The position numbers were made by a program, and so were the translations under genes. From Thermocoleostomius sinensis A174 (GTDB lineage Bacteria; Cyanobacteriota; Cyanobacteriia; Elainellales; Elainellaceae): a stretch of 64,000 nucleotides of DNA. The stretch spans positions 1,279,026 to 1,343,025 of the forward strand of contig NZ_CP113797.1 in NCBI RefSeq assembly GCF_026802175.1, written 5' to 3'. Shown piece by piece: positions 17,642 to 26,431 of the stretch (position 1 is the stretch's first letter; every line of letters starts with the position of its first letter). The notes below the pieces were generated by a model, which saw nothing but the letters and a program-made list of their open reading frames with translations, had not been told where the DNA came from and made no database searches.

Positions 17642-17785
17642 ATGTTTGCACTCAACAACATTCAGTTGCTTTTTCTTGCCGCCATTCAACAACGCTTCTT
17701 GAAAAGCGTTCTCTTTGTGAAGCGGGAAGTCTTCCTTGTTGCCGTTGCTGCCGCGCGTGTTCCGGGTGGATGTTGTCCACCTTGA
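17642..17785 (+). CDS. 47-aa peptide, copy 1 (novel, ends PGGCCPP)
   Basis: The frame encodes MFALNNIQLLFLAAIQQR and continues through KREVFLVAVAAARVPGG to CCPP and a TGA. GAGGAA at 17628-17633 lies 8 bases before the ATG. A paralogue of exactly the same length is at 19186-19329: 29 of 47 residues are identical, and many of the codons for identical residues differ at the third base (for example across AVAA, PGG and the last P), so protein sequence is being conserved. The peptide is hydrophobic and basic in its first 38 residues; the invariant tail RVPGG-x-CPP looks like a processing or modification signal. A hexapeptide acyltransferase gene follows 458 bp later, as at the second copy. I know no described family; RiPP precursor, signal peptide or small membrane protein are all open. 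Confidence 0.72.
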   Translation: MFALNNIQLLFLAAIQQRFLKSVLFVKREVFLVAVAAARVPGGCCPP

Positions 17786-18243
17786 AAGCTTCTCTGTGAG
17801 TTTCAGAACTAGTCGTTGTCCATTGTTGGAGACTAATAGTGGAAACTAGCTCCACTGACAGCTTTGTTTCTTTCGATAGATAGAACAAGTCGAACCGTTT
17901 CTTGAGTTCGCAGCCAGCGCTTAACGGTGTTAGATATTCCTCATGTGTTTATCTACTGTCATAGTTGCTCTTGATTTGGGCAGTGGAAAGCGGCTAGTTG
18001 CACTCGTGCTTAAGCAGGCGGACATCCCAATCTTGTTCTGACGAATTTTGATTCCGTAGGTATCACATAGTTGCCGATCGCTTCCTAGCATTTGCATAAA
18101 CGCAGCATTCATTCCGTTTAAATCTCTGAATCAGCAGATCACCTGAATTGAGTAAGTTCTCAGTTCTATTAGCGTTGCGGAGGTGGGACGGTAACTCCGC
18201 ACTTCTAATGAATGGTATTTGAGCTTGTAGCAAGGTTTCAAGG
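17786..18243 (+). other. 458-bp leader between peptide gene and acyltransferase, copy 1
   Basis: No convincing frame is seen. GCAGCATTCATTC at 18102-18114 also occurs at 19652-19664, in the matching gap of the second module and at a similar distance (130-140 and about 125 bp) before the acyltransferase start, so a conserved leader or regulatory RNA element is possible. Confidence 0.45.
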
Positions 18244-18957
18244 ATGAAAATAACAGACACGACTTTAGAAAAAAGCATTGAGCATGTTCATCAACATGAA
18301 CAAATTCCTGAGCAATCCTCAGACTCAATGAATCGGTGGCGCTTGCTGACTGAGCGCTTTTTGATCAGTTTAATTGGAGGAATTCCCCGCCCCCTGGGAG
18401 CACACCTCAGACGAGGCTTCTATCCGTTGATTTTTGCGCAAATGGGGCGATCGGTGCACATTCAAGCAGGCTGCGAGTTTATCGGTTCACAATCAATTGA
18501 AATCGGCGATGAAGTTCGGCTGCTGCGGGATGTGCGCATTAACTTGAAAGCCAATCGAAGCCGACTACGCCTTGGCAACGAAGTGTGTCTCGATCGAGGA
18601 GTTGATATCAATGTAGCCGGGGACGATTGCCTGATCGACATTGGCGACCATAGTTACCTAGGACCCTATGTGTGTATGGCGGGACCTGGTTCCATCATCA
18701 TCGGCAAAAACTGCATGATTGCTTCTCAAACGGGGATCTATGCCAACAACCACCGCTCCTATGGACTCAGCCGAGAAGGCATCACCATCGAAGACAACTG
18801 CTGGTTGGGGTCTGGGGTGAAGGTATTGGACGGAGTGACGATCGGTCGCAACAGTGTGGTTGGAGCGGGTTCAGTGGTGACGAAAGACATTCCGCCCTAC
18901 TCGGTGGCGGTGGGTGTGCCAGCCAAGGTGATTAAGCAGACAACCGGCGTGGTGTAG
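18244..18957 (+). CDS. Hexapeptide-repeat (left-handed beta-helix) acyltransferase, copy 1
   Basis: The 237-residue product has a basic N-terminal segment ([36 protein letters not shown]) and then the imperfect hexapeptide repeats of LbetaH acetyltransferases: [76 protein letters not shown]. Family members such as WcaF/NodL-like enzymes O-acetylate sugars using acetyl-CoA; the catalytic histidine is probably in ANNHRSYG. Bases 18562-18963 are identical to 20107-20508 in the second copy, whereas the first 106 residues differ clearly. It follows a 47-aa peptide gene. Confidence 0.88.
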   Translation: MKITDTTLEKSIEHVHQHEQIPEQSSDSMNRWRLLTERFLISLIGGIPRPLGAHLRRGFYPLIFAQMGRSVHIQAGCEFIGSQSIEIGDEVRLLRDVRINLKANRSRLRLGNEVCLDRGVDINVAGDDCLIDIGDHSYLGPYVCMAGPGSIIIGKNCMIASQTGIYANNHRSYGLSREGITIEDNCWLGSGVKVLDGVTIGRNSVVGAGSVVTKDIPPYSVAVGVPAKVIKQTTGVV

Positions 18958-18963
18958 TACCTT
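18562..18963 (+). repeat. 402-bp identical tract, copy 1 (gene conversion)
   Basis: Identical to 20107-20508 (offset 1545) from CGACTACGCC through the stop codon to AGTACCTT, with sharp loss of identity at both ends. This points to recent conversion or recombination between the two acyltransferase genes. Confidence 0.9.
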
Positions 18964-19185
18964 ACCTGCTATCCAGGCAATCAGTATTCCCAAACGGGAC
19001 GAGGAATACAACTGAAGAGATTCAATTCTTTGTAAAGTTCCTTGTGAAGTTTCGATAACCTGACTGAATACCCCAAGCTCAATCTGTTTAGTTTAAAAGA
19101 ACTCAGTTTCCCTAAGCGGCTTCATGCTGGCAACAGAGTATCAGCACTTGGGTTAAAACAGACTGATCTGCTGAGGAAATTGCTT

Positions 19186-19329
19186 ATGTTTAAACCCAAC
19201 ACGACTCGGTTATTGATCCTCGCAGCGATTTATCAACGTCTTTTGAAAGGCGTTTCATGGCTGTATCGTGAAGTTGTAATCCGCGCTGTGGCAGCGGTAC
19301 GTGTTCCAGGCGGTTTTTGTCCACCGTGA
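19186..19329 (+). CDS. 47-aa peptide, copy 2 (novel, ends PGGFCPP)
   Basis: Encodes MFKPNTTRLLILAAIYQR, a middle part with LYREVVIRAVAAVRVPGG, and ends FCPP before TGA. GAGGAA at 19173-19178 lies 7 bases before the ATG, matching the arrangement of copy 1. Length, the LAAIxQRxLK block, REV, AVAA and RVPGGxCPP are shared. Outside the coding region the flanks have diverged strongly, while the codons show mainly synonymous change, which supports translation. The second acyltransferase gene starts 450 bp downstream. Confidence 0.72.
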   Translation: MFKPNTTRLLILAAIYQRLLKGVSWLYREVVIRAVAAVRVPGGFCPP

Positions 19330-19779
19330 AGTCATCGGAGTCAACGATAGCTAGATGACTTTTTGCCCTAACCGAAATTTAGTGAGTTAGTTCAGAGCAT
19401 TATTTCATCGGCTCGGAAAGAAATTTTCTAGTTCCTAGTTCAATCTTCAACGATCGTCTTGGTTGTAATCCGATATCAATCTGCGTTCATTAGTTTTACT
19501 GGATGAACCTAAAAGTGCTTCTTAGCGGCACAATAAGCAGAACACTAGTGGAACACTTTATTGAGAAATTTTAATAACGTGTTGTCCGCTCCCAAGCTTG
19601 TATAAAAATCGTACTGAAGATACATTTACAAAGTATCCTCAGCGGTGGCTGAGTGCAGCATTCATTCACCTAGAGATGAGTTTGTCACTTAACTAATTTT
19701 CTCTAATTCACGCTCATTGCATTGCAATTTGCATAGTGTGTTCTCGAAATATGTTCTTTGAATGGCTAGGTTGATAACC
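19330..19779 (+). other. 450-bp leader between peptide gene and acyltransferase, copy 2
   Basis: AT-rich and without a supported gene. It shares GCAGCATTCATTC (19652-19664) with the leader of copy 1. Confidence 0.45.
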
Positions 19780-20502
19780 ATGAAAATTACTAATACGTCA
19801 AATACTGTTTTAAAACAGCGCATTGAATCAATTCCGCATCATCGTATAAAACTCACCCAATCAAAAGATTCTCATGAACGCTGGCGTTGGTTGCTTGAGC
19901 GCACATTGATCACATTCGTTGGCGAAATCACCCGACCGACTGGCGTTCTTTTGAGGCGATGGTTATACCCACTGATTTTTGCGCGCATGGGTCGATCGGT
20001 TTACATTCAAGAGCGCAGTGAAATGATTGGCTGCAATTCTATTGAAATTGGTAGCAATGTTCAAATTTTGAAAGATGTAAAACTGAATGCCAAGTATCTC
20101 CGGGTGCGACTACGCCTTGGCAACGAAGTGTGTCTCGATCGAGGAGTTGATATCAATGTAGCCGGGGACGATTGCCTGATCGACATTGGCGACCATAGTT
20201 ACCTAGGACCCTATGTGTGTATGGCGGGACCTGGTTCCATCATCATCGGCAAAAACTGCATGATTGCTTCTCAAACGGGGATCTATGCCAACAACCACCG
20301 CTCCTATGGACTCAGCCGAGAAGGCATCACCATCGAAGACAACTGCTGGTTGGGGTCTGGGGTGAAGGTATTGGACGGAGTGACGATCGGTCGCAACAGT
20401 GTGGTTGGAGCGGGTTCAGTGGTGACGAAAGACATTCCGCCCTACTCGGTGGCGGTGGGTGTGCCAGCCAAGGTGATTAAGCAGACAACCGGCGTGGTGT
20501 AG
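19780..20502 (+). CDS. Hexapeptide-repeat acyltransferase, copy 2
   Basis: I start at the second ATG ([10 protein letters not shown]), which aligns with [10 protein letters not shown] of copy 1; an in-frame ATG 18 bases upstream is possible. The product has the same layout as copy 1: basic N-terminal part with [20 protein letters not shown] and [15 protein letters not shown], then hexapeptide repeats. From residue 110 to the end the protein is identical to copy 1, including the putative catalytic histidine region, so the two enzymes probably have the same reaction and differ only in the N-terminal part, which may set partner or substrate. The role in surface glycan or peptide acylation is inferred. 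Confidence 0.88.
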   Translation: MKITNTSNTVLKQRIESIPHHRIKLTQSKDSHERWRWLLERTLITFVGEITRPTGVLLRRWLYPLIFARMGRSVYIQERSEMIGCNSIEIGSNVQILKDVKLNAKYLRVRLRLGNEVCLDRGVDINVAGDDCLIDIGDHSYLGPYVCMAGPGSIIIGKNCMIASQTGIYANNHRSYGLSREGITIEDNCWLGSGVKVLDGVTIGRNSVVGAGSVVTKDIPPYSVAVGVPAKVIKQTTGVV

Positions 20503-20508
20503 TACCTT
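20107..20508 (+). repeat. 402-bp identical tract, copy 2 (gene conversion)
   Basis: Identical partner of 18562-18963. Confidence 0.9.
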
Positions 20509-20525
20509 CTTCTAACAACCAACAT

Positions 20526-20555
20526 AAAAAAAGCAGGGTGGCATCGCTACCCTGC
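20526..20555 (-). terminator. Intrinsic terminator of acsF
   Basis: Stem of 10 bp with one G-T pair (20533-20542 with 20546-20555, loop ATC) followed on the minus strand by seven T residues (20526-20532). It lies 60 bases beyond the acsF stop codon and between two convergent genes. Confidence 0.88.
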
Positions 20556-20615
20556 CTGTGATGGATTCTACTAATTTGTAAACGCCTTTATAAGGGTCAA
20601 TCGACAGCTTTTCAC

Positions 20616-21683
20616 TCAATGAACTGACGCTTGAGGTTGAATCGGCTTCATCAAGTAAAGACGCAGCAGATTGACAGCAATCGATGCCATATGCGGCAGC
20701 TTGCGCAGGGTCTTCAGCCAGTTTGGTGCACTAGAGTTAGCGATAGCAGCAATCTTCAAATTTGCCGCAGCCGACACATCCATAAGTTTAAAGAAGACGG
20801 GATGGTCTACATTTAGAATTACTGGGAACACCCGTCCAGCTGTTTCATTGGTTTTGCGAATTACATGGATATCATACTCGCGTGCATCCAGCCCGATCGC
20901 TCGATAGAATTCCGATCGCTGAATGTCGTTGAGGTACATGGTGGCAAACACCGACAGTAGGAAGAATCGGCTCCATAGCCGTGCTTTCCAATCATTCAAG
21001 AACTGAGGCTGGGACTTCATAATGGCATCAAAGAAATCCCCGTGGCGATTTTCGTCCTGGCACCAATTCTCGAAGAATCGGAAAATCGGGTAGATGCGAT
21101 TTTCGGGATGTGACTCAAGATGGCGATAAATCGTAATATAGCGCCAGTAGCCAATTTTTTCAGACAGATATGTGGCGTAAAAGATAAATTTGGGCGCGAA
21201 GTAGGTGTAGTTTTTGCTTTCGGTTAAGAAGCCCAAATCAAGCTGAAGTCCAAAGTCGGACATGGCTTTGTTCAAGAAACCAGCATGACGAGCTTCATCC
21301 CGCGACATCAACGAGAAACACTCGGCCAGCACAGGGCTGCGATTTTTCAGCTTCCGCGATAATTCCTTGTACAGCAGGAACCCAGAAAATTCAGCGGTAC
21401 AAGAACGCTCTAAAAACTCAATAAACAACCGCCGGGTTTCTCCATCAATGTGATCCCAGGATTGTTGAAACTCATCAGTACGGACAAAGTGATGACGATT
21501 ATAGTCAGCCCGGAATTCTTCCAAAATTGCCAAGAGTTCATCTTCGTTGGCAGAAATGTCCATCGTGGCCATCTCTTCGAAGTTTGTGGTGTAGAACCGA
21601 GGCGTGAGAATGGTGTCTTTGGCTGGAGCCTTAATTCCAGGACGAAGCTCTTCAACCGACGTTTTTTTCAGAGAATCTACCAT
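20616..21683 (-). CDS. acsF: Mg-protoporphyrin IX monomethyl ester oxidative cyclase
   Basis: The enzyme forms ring E of protochlorophyllide from Mg-protoporphyrin IX monomethyl ester with O2, iron and electrons, in the membrane-associated chlorophyll pathway. The start at the ATG for MVDSLKKT is preferred; a GTG four codons upstream is possible. Diagnostic parts are [52 protein letters not shown] (ExxxxRHA di-iron site) and [16 protein letters not shown] (second DExRHGD di-iron motif). The length of 355 residues is normal for cyanobacterial AcsF. It is a single gene with its own terminator. Cyanobacteria may have a second low-oxygen paralogue (chlE2 type); I cannot tell which one this is. 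Confidence 0.96.
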   Translation of the reverse strand: MVDSLKKTSVEELRPGIKAPAKDTILTPRFYTTNFEEMATMDISANEDELLAILEEFRADYNRHHFVRTDEFQQSWDHIDGETRRLFIEFLERSCTAEFSGFLLYKELSRKLKNRSPVLAECFSLMSRDEARHAGFLNKAMSDFGLQLDLGFLTESKNYTYFAPKFIFYATYLSEKIGYWRYITIYRHLESHPENRIYPIFRFFENWCQDENRHGDFFDAIMKSQPQFLNDWKARLWSRFFLLSVFATMYLNDIQRSEFYRAIGLDAREYDIHVIRKTNETAGRVFPVILNVDHPVFFKLMDVSAAANLKIAAIANSSAPNWLKTLRKLPHMASIAVNLLRLYLMKPIQPQASVH

Positions 21684-22029
21684 GTGTATCTTCACTCTTG
21701 CTTCTAGATCGTTCTGACCTCAGCCATTGAAAAGCTATCCGATCGCTGGAGATCTTGAAACTCAAAATCAAACTCAAAATCTGCTTCAGGATTCAGATAG
21801 AGTTCCAGAGTCGTTTGGCTGTGGAACTGAGGCTTCGTGAATTCTGAAAGGGGTTTATTTACGTCCTTTAGTCTATCAGCCTAAGCCGTACCCATGCGCC
21901 CTCACAACGTTAAGAGTTGCAACAGAATATGAGGTTTTGTGACTGGTTGACTCGGTTTTTTGTCAGCAGAGATAAACTTCCGGTTCTTGAGAGCGGTTCC
22001 TTCTTTGCAACGTTTAAGGTGAAACAGTT
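21684..22029. other. Divergent promoter region between acsF and the amidase gene
   Basis: 346 bp that must hold the promoters of two divergent genes. I see no clear -35/-10 pair, operator or RNA element. Confidence 0.4.
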
Positions 22030-24204
22030 TTGAAAGGTTTGCAGATTCAATGGTTTCTACCGGGTCTGATGAGTTTCCTCTGGTTAACCTGTCCGGCGAT
22101 CGCAGGCGAACTTGCATCCTGGCAGTTTGACCCAACGCAGAATCGGTTAGAGTTTACGACCAACGAAGGGGTGCAGCCGCGTGCGCAGTTAGTTCCTAAC
22201 CCAACGCGATTAGTGATTGACTTACCCGGCACAACCATGGGTGGGGTGCAGCGCAGTCAAGAATTGTCGGGTAGTATTCGGCAAGTTCGCCTTGGGCAGT
22301 TTGATGCGACAACAACTCGCATTGTGGTGGAGTTGGCTCCGGGATATGTGCTCGATCCGCAGCAGGTGCAGTTTCGTGGATTGACGCCAACCGAATGGAT
22401 TGTACAGCTTCCCACTCCTGACTATGTGGGTGTGGCGGACCCCCTGCCTGTTTTGGGTACATCTTCTGATGATCGTGTCTTGAGCCATGCTGCTGCCCCA
22501 TCTCCTCCAGTTCCGCCCCCACCTACTTCGTCTATTCAATCTTCGTCTATTCAATCCCCTCCACCGATGGTTCAAGGGAGCGCGCTGCCTTCTCCGGCAA
22601 TTGTAACGCTGCCCGATCGTGTCAGTTCTGTGGTTTCTACTCCCACCCTAGACTGGCCGGCCGTTACCAGTCCGCCGCCGGCGGGGGGAAACAACTCGAT
22701 GGCTCAAGATGCAGTGACACAGGATGGGGTGACACAAATAGAGTCGCTACAAATCACCAACGATGGATTGTTTCTTCGCACCCGCGGCGCTCCCCCAACC
22801 ATTGATGACATTGATCGCAGCCGTAACCGCCGATCGATCACCATTACAGTCGAGAACGCTGTGATTGCTCCTCAGTTAAGCGAACAAGAGCAAGCAATCG
22901 AGCAGTTTGGCATCGAGCAATTGCAGTTTGAACAAATCAATGAAGACAACAACGATCTGCCATCGGTAAAGATTACACTCAGGATCGATCGCGATAGCCC
23001 CAACTGGAATGCTTCTGCCAGTGGAATCGAGGGAATTGTGCTACTGCCGCAACAACGATCGGCTCGGCAGACAGCGCGGCGATCATCTGCCACTCAGGAC
23101 GCCACTCAGGGCACCAATATGGCTTCTAGCCAAAACGTGTCACGGCGATCGCAACGGCGGTCGGAACCAGACCTGACTGAAGCACCCGACGCCTTAAATC
23201 CGTCTACGGCATCTGCCGAGGAACCAGACCTATCTGTTGCCATGATCGAGGGCATTGAATTCGACCCCAGCAACCGCCAATTGCTGATTCGCTCCGATCG
23301 TCCTATGACTCATGCAGGGCAATGGCGAAGTGGCATGTATCAAGTGCGGTTGTTTCCGGCTCGTTTGGCCAATCAGGTGACGGGGCCACAGCTTGCTACT
23401 GATAGCCCGCTGCTACGAGTACGGTTACGAGAAGAAGAGGATGAGACGGTAGTGGTGATGATTCAACCAGCCGCCGGGGTGCGGTTTGGTGCGCTCAATT
23501 GGGTGACGCCACAACTACTGGCGCTGGAAATGGAACGATCGTCACCAACCGCCGCAACTCCTCCCGCCTCCAATCGAACCAGCTATCCGGTTTCACAGAA
23601 CAATTCTTCGGCTCCATCATTATCGATGCTCCCTTCATCGGGACGAATTCCCAACGGTCGGCTGGTGATTGTGATTGATCCGGGGCACGGTGGTGCAGAC
23701 GTGGGAGCCGTTGGTGTGGGTAATATTCATGAAGCCGACGTAGTATTACCGATCGCCCAACAAGTAGGAGCCTTGTTGCAGCAACAGGGAGTGCATGTGG
23801 TGATGACCCGCAACGACGATCGAGAAATTGATCTAGAACCACGAGTGCAGATGGCCGAGCAAGCCAATGCTACGTTGTTTGTCAGCATTCATGCCAACTC
23901 AATGGGCATGGATCGTCCCGATGTCAACGGTACGGAAACCTATTACTATTCCAGCGGGGCCGGGCTAGCACAGGTGATCCAAACGAACATCGTCAATACT
24001 GTTGGCACGAACGATCGCGGCATTCGCCAAGCGCGATTTTACGTGCTGCGACGAACGACTATGCCCGCTGTACTAGTCGAGATTGGCTATGTTACGGGTC
24101 GTGAGGATGGCCCCCGCCTCGCCGATGCCAACTTTCAGGCGCAGATGGCCCGGGCGATTGCGCAGGGCATTTTGCAGTATGTGCAAAGCATGGCCAGCCA
24201 GTAA
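22030..24204 (+). CDS. amiC: AMIN-domain N-acetylmuramoyl-L-alanine amidase
   Basis: Cleaves the bond between MurNAc and L-Ala in peptidoglycan, needed for daughter-cell separation and, in filamentous cyanobacteria, septal junction pores. The TTG start gives a good signal peptide (FLPGLMSFLWLTCPAIAG). Residues about 25-120 are a first AMIN domain (TRLVIDLPGTTM, IVVELAPGYVLD), a second lies near 230-330 and a third AMIN-like segment near 390-490, joined by Pro/Ser linkers. The catalytic Amidase_3 domain is at about 545-715, with zinc ligands in VIVIDPGHGG, NIHEADVVL and FVSIHANS, and the catalytic Glu in AVLVEIGYVT. At 724 residues it is longer than E. coli AmiC because of the extra AMIN-like region. 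Confidence 0.94.
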   Translation: MKGLQIQWFLPGLMSFLWLTCPAIAGELASWQFDPTQNRLEFTTNEGVQPRAQLVPNPTRLVIDLPGTTMGGVQRSQELSGSIRQVRLGQFDATTTRIVVELAPGYVLDPQQVQFRGLTPTEWIVQLPTPDYVGVADPLPVLGTSSDDRVLSHAAAPSPPVPPPPTSSIQSSSIQSPPPMVQGSALPSPAIVTLPDRVSSVVSTPTLDWPAVTSPPPAGGNNSMAQDAVTQDGVTQIESLQITNDGLFLRTRGAPPTIDDIDRSRNRRSITITVENAVIAPQLSEQEQAIEQFGIEQLQFEQINEDNNDLPSVKITLRIDRDSPNWNASASGIEGIVLLPQQRSARQTARRSSATQDATQGTNMASSQNVSRRSQRRSEPDLTEAPDALNPSTASAEEPDLSVAMIEGIEFDPSNRQLLIRSDRPMTHAGQWRSGMYQVRLFPARLANQVTGPQLATDSPLLRVRLREEEDETVVVMIQPAAGVRFGALNWVTPQLLALEMERSSPTAATPPASNRTSYPVSQNNSSAPSLSMLPSSGRIPNGRLVIVIDPGHGGADVGAVGVGNIHEADVVLPIAQQVGALLQQQGVHVVMTRNDDREIDLEPRVQMAEQANATLFVSIHANSMGMDRPDVNGTETYYYSSGAGLAQVIQTNIVNTVGTNDRGIRQARFYVLRRTTMPAVLVEIGYVTGREDGPRLADANFQAQMARAIAQGILQYVQSMASQ

Positions 24205-24219
24205 GGAGCGATCGTGGGT

Positions 24220-24241
24220 AGGGCGTTTCGTGCAACGTCCT
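24220..24241. repeat. Small hairpin between convergent genes
   Basis: AGGGCGTT at 24220-24227 can pair with AACGTCCT at 24234-24241. It resembles the repeat at 7202-7229 and lies between the converging amidase and ychF genes, where it may help end both transcripts. Confidence 0.4.
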
Positions 24242-24254
24242 TATGGTTGGGAAA

Positions 24255-25346
24255 TCACACATTAAAGCGAAACAGCAACACATCTCCTTCTTTGACTACG
24301 TAATCCTTGCCTTCGCTGCGTACTAGCCCCTTCTCTTTGGCTGCGTTCATTGAGCCAGCTGTCACCAAATCTTGATAGGCAACGGTTTCTGCCCGAATGA
24401 AGCCCCGTTCAAAATCGGAGTGAATGACGCCTGCTGCCTGGGGAGCCAACATCCCTGCCCGAATCGTCCAAGCGCGAGTTTCCTTAGGTCCGGTGGTGAA
24501 GTAGGTACGTAGCCCCAGCAGTTCATAGGTGGCGCGAATCAGGGATTTTAGTCCGCCTTCGCTTACCCCCAGCGAGTCTAAAAATTCCTGCCGATCGCTC
24601 TCTGGCAGTTCAATCAGTTCTGCTTCCACCTGCGCCGAAACAATCACCACCTGCGCTTGTTCCTGAGCGGCGATCGCCTTGACTTGCGCGACCCAATCGT
24701 TCCCAGAGGCGAGATCGTCCTCGGAGACATTAGCTGCATAGATGACGGGTTTGCGCGTCAACAATCCCAGCGGTTTAATCAGGACTTCTTCTTCCTCAGT
24801 CAGGGTCACCTGTCGTGCCGATTTGCCTTCGTTCAGCACAGCACTAATTTTCTCAAGGGCCGCCAGTTCTGCTTGCGCTTCTTTACTGGTGCGGGCTTGT
24901 TTGCGAACTCGCTCTATTCGCCGTTCAAGTTGCCCTAAATCGGCTAAGCCCAATTCTAGGTTGATTACTTCAATATCCCGCACTGGATCAACCGAGCCAG
25001 ACACATGAATAATGTCGTCGTCGTCAAAACAGCGCACCACATGCACGATCGCATCCACTTCGCGAATATTAGCGAGAAACTGGTTTCCTAACCCTTCCCC
25101 TTTACTGGCCCCTTGTACCAGACCAGCAATGTCCACGAATTCAACGCGAGCAGGTACAATCTCCGCCGATTCAGAAATGTTTGCTAACACTTGCAATCGC
25201 TCGTCTGGAACCGCAACCACACCTGTGTTTGGCTCGATCGTACAAAAGGGAAAATTGGCCGCCTGTGCCTTGGCATTGGCCACAAGCGCATTAAATAAAG
25301 TCGATTTACCGACGTTGGGCAGCCCCACAATCCCGGCTCTCAGCAT
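24255..25346 (-). CDS. ychF: Ribosome-associated P-loop ATPase/GTPase YchF (OLA1 family)
   Basis: The 363-residue product has the YchF layout: G1 GLPNVGKST at the N-terminus, the switch region [11 protein letters not shown]3 in [19 protein letters not shown], a coiled-coil insertion at about residues 128-200 ([14 protein letters not shown]), the NxxE-type base motif AANVSEDD, and a C-terminal TGS domain ([36 protein letters not shown]). The NVSE motif favours ATP over GTP. It is a cytoplasmic ribosome-binding protein of stress responses. The length and both ends are normal. Confidence 0.96.
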   Translation of the reverse strand: MLRAGIVGLPNVGKSTLFNALVANAKAQAANFPFCTIEPNTGVVAVPDERLQVLANISESAEIVPARVEFVDIAGLVQGASKGEGLGNQFLANIREVDAIVHVVRCFDDDDIIHVSGSVDPVRDIEVINLELGLADLGQLERRIERVRKQARTSKEAQAELAALEKISAVLNEGKSARQVTLTEEEEVLIKPLGLLTRKPVIYAANVSEDDLASGNDWVAQVKAIAAQEQAQVVIVSAQVEAELIELPESDRQEFLDSLGVSEGGLKSLIRATYELLGLRTYFTTGPKETRAWTIRAGMLAPQAAGVIHSDFERGFIRAETVAYQDLVTAGSMNAAKEKGLVRSEGKDYVVKEGDVLLFRFNV

Positions 25347-25501
25347 GGCAACTTAAACTTACCTAAACAAAACATCAATTCATGCAGTCCACCCCCCAGT
25401 GTACTCGGCGACGGAGCGATTTGCTTGCTAATGATGCTCTCACGCCAGAACACCTTCAGAGCACCCACCGCCTGCGGACCCTTGATGGATATTGATGGAT
25501 A

Positions 25502-26326
25502 TTACTTGACCTCACTCAGCGAATGGGTCTGGGTTGGTTCAGTCATCGCCGATCGAATTGCTTGAGCCAAATCATCCGGCGTGCCGATGTCTAAATATGA
25601 GCCATTGGCGAAGGGAACCGCTTGAACTGATAGACCAGCATCGATCCCTGCTTGAATCACATCGCCGATCGGAAGTTCACGATCGCGAGTACAGGTTGGT
25701 AGGTAGTCGTGTAGAAATTGGGTGAAGGTAGGCATCCATGTTGCGATCGCCCACATGTATTTTAGTGTTGTTTGCGCTGGTTTTTCAATAATTTGCTGAA
25801 CTCGTCCGATATCGTCAAACTCTACAACACCGACTTTGTGATAATTTTCAGTTGGAAAGAGTCCTAATACAATATCTGCGTGAGTTTGAGTTTGATGCGC
25901 CATTAAGTGTGAAAACGCATCTTTGGGTTGAAATAGAATATCTGGAAACCCAAAGATGATCTGGGCTTGCTGCACAAAAGGATAGGCTTGATCTAAGGTA
26001 AAGGGGACTCCGTAAGACACATGCACCGTTAAATATCCTAAGGGCAAATTTAGCCGCGATCCATCGCCAAAATAAGCTGGGATATCCCACTTGCCCGGAC
26101 GCACGATGAAGAACGCTTTTCGTGCACCTGCTTGCTGCATACTTTCTAGCAAGTAATGGCTGACTACTTTGGGTTTTGGTTGATTAGCAGAATCGGCATA
26201 AAATCCGATCGGATACAGTTCTTTACTTAACGGTAAGGGAGCAAGGCGGGTGGCTTGTCCGGCGGCAGGCAAGAGTCCAATAATTTCGCGATCGATCGGG
26301 TTGGGTTTCGTTGCAAATTCGTTCAT
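25502..26326 (-). CDS. Sugar nucleotidyltransferase (RfbA/GlmU-like)
   Basis: The N-terminus IIGLLPAAGQATRLAPLPLS with KELYPIGF is the signature of nucleotidyltransferases that activate sugar 1-phosphates (GGxGxRL...K). Later residues include FGFPDILFQ, the usual uridyl/thymidyl-binding aspartate, and VEFDDIGRVQQIIEKP. The end has a GSYLDIGTPDDLAQAI motif that closes the catalytic domain. At 274 residues it is a stand-alone catalytic domain without a hexapeptide tail. The sugar cannot be inferred. It is transcribed away from the SLH gene. Confidence 0.85.
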   Translation of the reverse strand: MNEFATKPNPIDREIIGLLPAAGQATRLAPLPLSKELYPIGFYADSANQPKPKVVSHYLLESMQQAGARKAFFIVRPGKWDIPAYFGDGSRLNLPLGYLTVHVSYGVPFTLDQAYPFVQQAQIIFGFPDILFQPKDAFSHLMAHQTQTHADIVLGLFPTENYHKVGVVEFDDIGRVQQIIEKPAQTTLKYMWAIATWMPTFTQFLHDYLPTCTRDRELPIGDVIQAGIDAGLSVQAVPFANGSYLDIGTPDDLAQAIRSAMTEPTQTHSLSEVK

Positions 26327-26431
26327 AAATGTGTCATCTGCACAAAATCTAATTACATTACAGAGAATTACGGGTAATGCCTCAAACCATCCGTATGCTG
26401 AAGTAAATAATGTGCCATCAGGAGCAATTTC

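Noticed and set aside
17930-18328. Several short minus-strand frames in the leader before the first acyltransferase
   Set aside because: No ribosome binding site and no counterpart in the second leader.
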